DNA from: Ideonella sp. | GTDB lineage: Bacteria > Pseudomonadota > Gammaproteobacteria > Burkholderiales > Burkholderiaceae_C | Length of the DNA: 64,000 nucleotides | Assembly (NCBI RefSeq): GCF_016702655.1 | Contig: NZ_JADJDO010000016.1 | Location: forward strand, 87,202 to 151,201 | Direction of reading: 5' to 3' | Shown here: piece by piece, positions 59,825 to 64,000 of the stretch | Layout of the letters: the number at the start of each line of letters is the position of its first letter | How positions within the stretch are numbered: the first letter of the stretch is position 1 | Made by a program: the position numbers and the translations under genes | The notes under the pieces: model-generated | Told to the model about the DNA's origin: nothing | The model's input: the letters and a program-made list of their open reading frames with translations, nothing else | Databases searched by the model: none

Positions 59825-60775
59825 TCAGACATCTGCTGCCTTGATGCGCGGATCGATCGCCGCATAGAGCAGATCGACCGCGAAGTTGACGACGACGACC
59901 ATTGCCGCGAGCAACATCACGCAGTTGCGCACGACGATCAGGTCGCGGTTGGAGATCGACTGGAAGATCAGCCGCCCGAGGCCGGGCAGATAGAACACGT
60001 TCTCGACCACGATCGTGCCCGCGAGCAGTTCGGCAAACTGCAGGCCCATGATCGTCAGCACCGGGATCATCGCGTTGCGCAGCACGTGGCGCCACATCGC
60101 GGCGCGACGCGACAGCCCCTTGGCGCGCGCGGTGCGAACGAAGTCCTCGCGCAGCACCTCGAGCACCGCCGAACGCGTGATGCGCGACAGGATCGCCGCC
60201 TGCACCACGGCGAGCGAGATCGCCGGCAGCAGCAGCGACTTGAACGCCGGCCAGACGCCCTCGCCCCAGCCCGGAAAGCCGCCCGCCGAGAACCAGCGCA
60301 GGTGCACCGCGAAGAGCAGGATCAGCAGGATCGCGAACCAGAAGTTGGGAATGGCGATGCCGAGCTGCGACAGGCCCATCAGCCCCACGTCACCCAGCTT
60401 GTTGTGCCTTGACGCGGCATACACGCCGGCGCTGATCGCGAGCAGGGTCGTCAGCGTCATCGCCATCAGCGCGAGCGGCACCGTGACCTGCAGCCGCTCG
60501 CCGATCAGCTCGGCCACCGGCGAGCTGTAGGCGTGGCTCAGGCCGAGGTCGCCGGCGAGCATGCCGCCCACCCAGTCGAGGTAGCGCTCCAGCGGCGGTC
60601 GATCGAGGCCGAGCTTGGCGGCCAGCGCCCGCACCGCGTCGGGCGAGGCGTCGGGCCCCATCATCATCTGCGCCGCGTCGCCGGGCAGGATCTCGAGCAC
60701 CAGAAAGACGACGATCGAAGTCGCGAGCAGGGTCGCGACCAAGGTGGCCAGGCGCTTGAGCAGGAACAGACTCAT
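59825..60775 (-). CDS. Peptide-type ABC transporter permease (DppB-like)
   Basis: 316 residues from ATG 60775 (MSLFLLKRLATLVATLLATS), the first gene of the leftward transporter operon. Six helices; DDPTxPxG-like periplasmic loop (RPPLERYLDWVGGMLAGDLG); EAA loop DFVRTARAKGLSRRAAMWRH and C-terminal FYLPGLGRLIFQSISNRDL. Partner of permease C. Confidence 0.95.
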   Translation of the reverse strand: MSLFLLKRLATLVATLLATSIVVFLVLEILPGDAAQMMMGPDASPDAVRALAAKLGLDRPPLERYLDWVGGMLAGDLGLSHAYSSPVAELIGERLQVTVPLALMAMTLTTLLAISAGVYAASRHNKLGDVGLMGLSQLGIAIPNFWFAILLILLFAVHLRWFSAGGFPGWGEGVWPAFKSLLLPAISLAVVQAAILSRITRSAVLEVLREDFVRTARAKGLSRRAAMWRHVLRNAMIPVLTIMGLQFAELLAGTIVVENVFYLPGLGRLIFQSISNRDLIVVRNCVMLLAAMVVVVNFAVDLLYAAIDPRIKAADV

Positions 60776-61095
60776 GGGCCGCGACGATAACGCGAGTCGG
60801 CGCCGGTTTCCCCGATGGCCAGAGCGGCAATCGGGTTGGCCAGTGACTTCATCAGTCCACGCGGAGGCGGCGCGGCAACGCAGCCACGGGAAGAGATCCA
60901 GGCCCCGAAGAGTAGCTGCGATCGACGCCGCGACCGTCGAGACCCACGGCGACCACGGCACTGGCCGCGCGCTGGAAAGAGGTGGACTTCAATGCCGCAA
61001 GGCGACGAGAGCGGCGACCACGGCACGGGGAGCAGCGCAGGGTGGGGCCGCATTCCGCTGTCAGCCTGCGCGCGACGACATTTGCAACCTAGTCC
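60776..61095. other. Intergenic region, 320 bases, with a short direct repeat
   Basis: It must hold the promoter of the leftward transporter operon. GGCGACCACGGCAC occurs at 60948-60961 and 61013-61026, 65 bases apart in direct orientation. No gene is supported. Confidence 0.5.
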
Positions 61096-61515
61096 GTGAG
61101 CAAGACGGTGAAGCTGGGGCCGGCGCGCCAGGCCGTTGCCGAAGCGCCAGGCGCAGGGCCGATCAGCCCGCGCGGTGCAGACGGGCATTCTGTCGTGCTT
61201 GCCTTCGTGCGGCTGAAGCAGGCCAGCGTCTTGCATGCCGATCTGGCCACGCAGCTCGATGAGCTCGAACAGAAGGCCGAAGCCCTGCTCCTGAACCACC
61301 TTTCCTTCACTCGCAACACGCGCAACCGGGTCAAGCACGCCTTCGATGCGCTGCGCGAGCTCATCACGCCACTTGATCCCGCACAAGCGGCCGATCGGGT
61401 TCGTCACCCAAGAGGACACGCGAAGGAAGAAAATTGCTCCACATCCGGATACTCTCTCGTAGAGTACCGTCAAGCCGGCAACGCGCCCCCACCCCCACCG
61501 CCAGACCTATCCTGA
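61096..61515 (+). CDS. Hypothetical protein with basic helical core
   Basis: 139 residues from GTG 61096. A central helical part, FVRLKQASVLHADLATQLDE then EQKAEALLLNHLSFTRNTRN, could form a coiled coil; the C-terminus ends in a Pro run next to the next gene. The last 45 codons contain the operator of the next gene, so the real protein may be shorter. I do not recognise it and coding status is uncertain. Confidence 0.4.
   Translation: MSKTVKLGPARQAVAEAPGAGPISPRGADGHSVVLAFVRLKQASVLHADLATQLDELEQKAEALLLNHLSFTRNTRNRVKHAFDALRELITPLDPAQAADRVRHPRGHAKEENCSTSGYSLVEYRQAGNAPPPPPPDLS
61450..61466 (+). promoter_or_regulatory. Palindrome upstream of the XRE regulator
   Basis: TACTCT-N5-AGAGTA (61450-61466) is a perfect inverted repeat in a locally AT-richer stretch, 48 bases before the XRE gene start. 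It is a likely binding site for that regulator. Confidence 0.5.
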
Positions 61516-61817
61516 TGAGCACTACCACCCACCCGACACTGGCCGTGAACATCATGGACGCCTCCTTCTTCAAGGATCTGGGCTCGCGCATCGCCCGGGC
61601 CCGCAAGGAGCGCAACCTGACCCAGGTGCAGCTGGCCGCCACGCTGGGCATCGCCCAGCAGACGCTGGCGCACCACGAGGGCGGGCGATTGCGGCTGCCG
61701 GCCTCGCTGCCACCGGTGCTGGCCCGATACATGGAGCGCATCAGCGCGCTGCCCAAGAAGCAGCGGAAGTTCGTGATGCAGATGATCGGGACGATGCTCG
61801 CGCAGCAGGTGAGCTGA
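61515..61817 (+). CDS. XRE-family regulator with shortened middle
   Basis: 100 residues from ATG 61515. Helix-turn-helix: FKDLGSRIARARKERNLTQV, then QLAATLGIAQQTLAHHEGGR. The C-terminal helix ALPKKQRKFVMQMIGTMLAQ is a tail seen in longer relatives of about 120-130 residues; here the usual linker between the two parts (the segment after the last HTH helix) appears reduced to RLRLPASLPPVLARYMERI. A probable autoregulator, using the palindrome upstream. Confidence 0.8.
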   Translation: MSTTTHPTLAVNIMDASFFKDLGSRIARARKERNLTQVQLAATLGIAQQTLAHHEGGRLRLPASLPPVLARYMERISALPKKQRKFVMQMIGTMLAQQVS

Positions 61818-61846
61818 CTTCCACATTCAGGCACAAGGGGAATGCG

Positions 61847-62089
61847 ATGACAGCAATCGAAGCGCAGTTGATCGAGCGGCTGAAGAAGCTGCCGCCCAAC
61901 CGCGTGGCCGAGGTGGTGGATTTCGTGGAGTTCTTGAGCCAGCGCGAGGAGCGCGCAGCAGCCGCGCAGCGGCTTACCCAGGGGCTGGCCAGGCTCGATG
62001 CCTTGAACCTGCCGCCTGTCTCCGAGGATGAGGTCGAGGCCGAGATTCAGGCGGCACGGCAGGAACGGCGCGCCAGGCAGGGCGCCTGA
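61847..62089 (+). CDS. DUF2281-type antitoxin
   Basis: 80 residues. The N-terminal helix ERLKKLPPNRVAEVVDFVEF then LSQREE is the DUF2281 signature found in antitoxins of PIN toxins; the rest is an acidic helix (EDEVEAEIQAARQE). ATG 61847 follows AGGGGAATGCG. Fourteen bases separate it from the PIN toxin gene. Confidence 0.88.
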   Translation: MTAIEAQLIERLKKLPPNRVAEVVDFVEFLSQREERAAAAQRLTQGLARLDALNLPPVSEDEVEAEIQAARQERRARQGA

Positions 62090-62103
62090 TCGGCGCCACC
62101 TGC

Positions 62104-62535
62104 GTGCGCTTCGTCCTCGACACGAATCTACTCGTCTCGGGCGTGATCGCCGCCGGGCTGCCGCGGCGGCTCGTCGATGGCGCCAAGGCCGGGGAGTTCG
62201 AGCTTTGCACGAGCGAGGTGCTGCTGGCCGAGTTGCTCGATGTACTCTCGCGGGGAAAGTTCGCCGCAAGGCTCAGCCAGGCCGGGCTTACGCCGCAAGG
62301 CGTCGTCGATGATCTGCGGCGCTTGGCCGTCGTCGTGTCAACGACCGACGTGCCGCGTGTGGTGTCCACCGATCCCGATGACGATCACGTGATCGCGGCG
62401 GCGATCACCGGCCAGGCCGATCTCATCGCCTCGGGCGACAAGCGCGACCTCTTGCCGATGGGCAGCTTCCAGGGCATCCCGATCATCACCGCGCGGGAGG
62501 CCGTCGAGCGGCTGGAGGCAAGAAGCAAGGCGTGA
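62104..62535 (+). CDS. PIN-domain toxin
   Basis: 143 residues from GTG 62104. RFVLDTNLLVSGVIAAGLPR (first Asp), TSEVLLAELLDVLSRGKF (Glu), STDPDDDHVIAAAITGQADL and LIASGDKRDLLPMGSFQGI (later Asp residues) give a complete active site. Toxin of the pair with 61847-62089. Same PIN family as the toxin at 43589-44026, but with a different antitoxin type. Confidence 0.92.
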   Translation: MRFVLDTNLLVSGVIAAGLPRRLVDGAKAGEFELCTSEVLLAELLDVLSRGKFAARLSQAGLTPQGVVDDLRRLAVVVSTTDVPRVVSTDPDDDHVIAAAITGQADLIASGDKRDLLPMGSFQGIPIITAREAVERLEARSKA

Positions 62536-62545
62536 GGTTGCCCAG

Positions 62546-62710
62546 TCACTGATCAAGCTTCGCGCCTTGGCAAGCAGAGAGCTCATCCTGCCAAGCACCG
62601 CCGCGATCAAGGCACTTGTCGATCTGCACTTGTTTGTAGAACCACATGCCACCGGCGAAGGCAACACCGATGGCGACCAGGATGGCAAGCCAGCGAAGGG
62701 CGCGTTTCAT
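62546..62710 (-). CDS. Small membrane protein downstream of the RHS gene
   Basis: 54 residues from ATG 62710. One membrane helix (LRWLAILVAIGVAFAGGMWF) and a periplasmic tail with a Cys pair (KCLDRGGAWQDELSACQGAK). It begins 8 bases after the RHS stop codon. Small genes in this position are often immunity proteins against the RHS C-terminal toxin; this is inferred from position only. Confidence 0.6.
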   Translation of the reverse strand: MKRALRWLAILVAIGVAFAGGMWFYKQVQIDKCLDRGGAWQDELSACQGAKLDQ

Positions 62711-62718
62711 CAGGATGC

Positions 62719-64000
62719 CTAAAGGCCGCCGGGCAAGCCGTTGGGCCTGAACCCGCCGCAGACCGCGCTGCACGCTGCGGATGACGCCAGACCTTGGCTT
62801 CGACCGATTGCATTCGCCGCTTGGTCAGCGCGGCAAGCCTGCGGCGAGTCGCCCTTGAACTTCGCATCGGACCACTCGCGTAAGTCTGAGATCGCCGACG
62901 CGGTCTGCTCACCCGCTCGGCCAATTCGCGATGCTTCGCAATTGGCTTTGCAATGGAAGTACTTGTCTCCACCGATGGCGTTGGCTGCGCGCATGTCCTG
63001 GTAGTTGCGCGAGAACGCACCTGCCGCCGCCGCGCTTTGAACCCATGGACTCATGCCCGGTATACCTGGATTCGGTCCGGGGCCATAGGGCCCCATGCCA
63101 GGGTTATCTAGGCCACGCGGATCGGTGTACCTGATTGGGTTCCCACCCACGTACGCATAGGTATTGATCCCTCCCGCCAGCCCGATCGGATCGGACTGCG
63201 TATACCTCCTGATGGCCGCATCGTAGTACCGGTTCCAGTTGTACCAAAGCCCGCTCTCGGCATCGAAGTACTGTCCCGGGAACCCGAGGTTGAGCCCGCC
63301 CACGCTGTTGGTGACGACGCTGCGGTCGAAGGCAGCGTTGCTGGCGCGCCAGACGATCGCGCCGCTGGCGTTGGTGAGCTTCTCGGGCCGGCCCAGCGCG
63401 TCGTTGTGGCTGGCATGGAACACGTTGCTGCGCACGATGCCCAGCAGCTCGCCGGCCAACCACACGTAGTAGGTCTTCACCGCGCCGGACTCCAGCAGCA
63501 ACTCGCCGCCGGGGCCGTAGACGTACCACGTCGCCGCACCCGCGGCCGACTTGTACACGCGCTGGTTCAGCGCGTTGCTGGCGTACTCGCCCTTGAGCGA
63601 GGCGCCCAGATACACCTGGCTGAGCCGGTTCAGGCTGTCGTAGGTGTACTTGCGCGTGCCGTCGCTGCGCGCGTCCTGGCTCAGGTTGCCCAGCGCGCTG
63701 TAGGTCAGGGTGCGTGCGCTGCCGCCGGCGAGCGAAGCCAGCCGGTTGCTCGTCGCGGCGGTCGAGTAGGTCTGCGTCACGCCGGCGCGGCTGTGGCTGG
63801 TGCGGTTGCCGGTCTTGTCCCAGGCCAGGCTCTGGTTGTCGGCGCTGCGCGTGACGGTCTTGAGCCGGTCGTTGGCGTCGTAGGTGTAGCTCGCGTTCAA
63901 CGCGGCTGTAGACGCTGTCGCTCAGGCTGGCCACGGTGTCGGTGGCGGTGTAGTCGAAGTTCAGGTCGTGCACGCCGGGGCTGGCCAGCCGCGCGACGCG
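62719..64000 (-). CDS. RHS-repeat protein, 3' part, with frameshift
   Basis: Only the 3' portion lies in the window. YD repeats (YTYDANDRLKTV, YTYDSLNRLSQV) lead to the RHS core RRYTQSDPIGLAGGINTYAY then NPIRYTDPRGL, the border of the polymorphic tip. The tip of about 125 residues holds YFHCKANCEASRIGRAGEQT and a second Cys pair (ACSAVCGGFRPNGLP). Near 63905 the frame shifts by one base: upstream codons read SLSDSVYSR, and dropping one C gives SALNASYTYDANDRL. So the gene as sequenced is broken, or there is a sequence error. The tip is a candidate toxin; its class is not identified. Confidence 0.8.

Overview
The window is very GC-rich DNA with dense genes and few gaps. Its content points to a free-living betaproteobacterium of the order Burkholderiales: RF3 closest to that group's style, a PEP-CTERM protein, a rhizobial/burkholderial-type glycerol ABC transporter, a glutaryl-CoA dehydrogenase paired with a CoA-transferase, and an OFA-like MFS carrier. 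This is a judgement from gene content and composition, not from a database search. No rRNA, tRNA or CRISPR array was seen.

Layout. 1-2.4 kb: the start of a GAF-GGDEF protein with a degenerate active site, a VapBC pair whose toxin has lost its middle, and a second, intact VapBC-type pair. 2.4-6.8 kb: prfC, a PEP-CTERM exported protein, a secreted cupin and a DedA-rhodanese fusion. 6.9-17.0 kb: a complete glycerol regulon. glpR-glpK run rightward; glpD, two ABC ATPases, two permeases, a DUF2160 membrane protein and the binding protein run leftward to a clear Rho-independent terminator. 17.2-24.8 kb: two large signalling proteins, a KAP P-loop NTPase fused to a PASTA domain and a BNR/Ycf48-like propeller, then a class III nucleotide cyclase joined to a STAND-like ATPase and TPRs. 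24.8-29.0 kb: hemerythrin, a LysR regulator and divergent gcdH plus a family III CoA-transferase. 29.3-34.5 kb: three paralogous secreted proteins, interleaved with a truncated second copy of the CoA-transferase and an MFS carrier. 34.7-38.2 kb: small metabolic genes (GST, hydrolase, histidine phosphatase, DUF488, EamA).

38.3-60.8 kb is the most unusual part. A leftward peptide-type ABC transporter operon (two permeases, two ATPases, binding protein, then an amidase and a TPR protein) is split twice. About 5.8 kb with an ABC exporter, a MalM-like lipoprotein, a monooxygenase-fold protein and HigBA lies between permease C and ATPase D. About 8.3 kb lies between ATPases D and F: a type I restriction-modification operon carrying two separate nucleotidyltransferase/HEPN toxin-antitoxin modules, followed by an AbrB/PIN pair. 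The hsdR start codon overlaps the stop codon of the transporter ATPase, so the island is joined in translation-coupled fashion to its host operon. hsdS has a frameshift.

61.1-64 kb: an XRE regulator, a DUF2281/PIN toxin-antitoxin pair, a small membrane protein and the 3' end of a frameshifted RHS gene. In all, seven toxin-antitoxin-like modules occur in 64 kb, several with their own palindromic operators. The strongest candidates for something undescribed are the RM operon with two built-in MNT/HEPN modules and the KAP-PASTA-propeller protein next to the cyclase-STAND protein.
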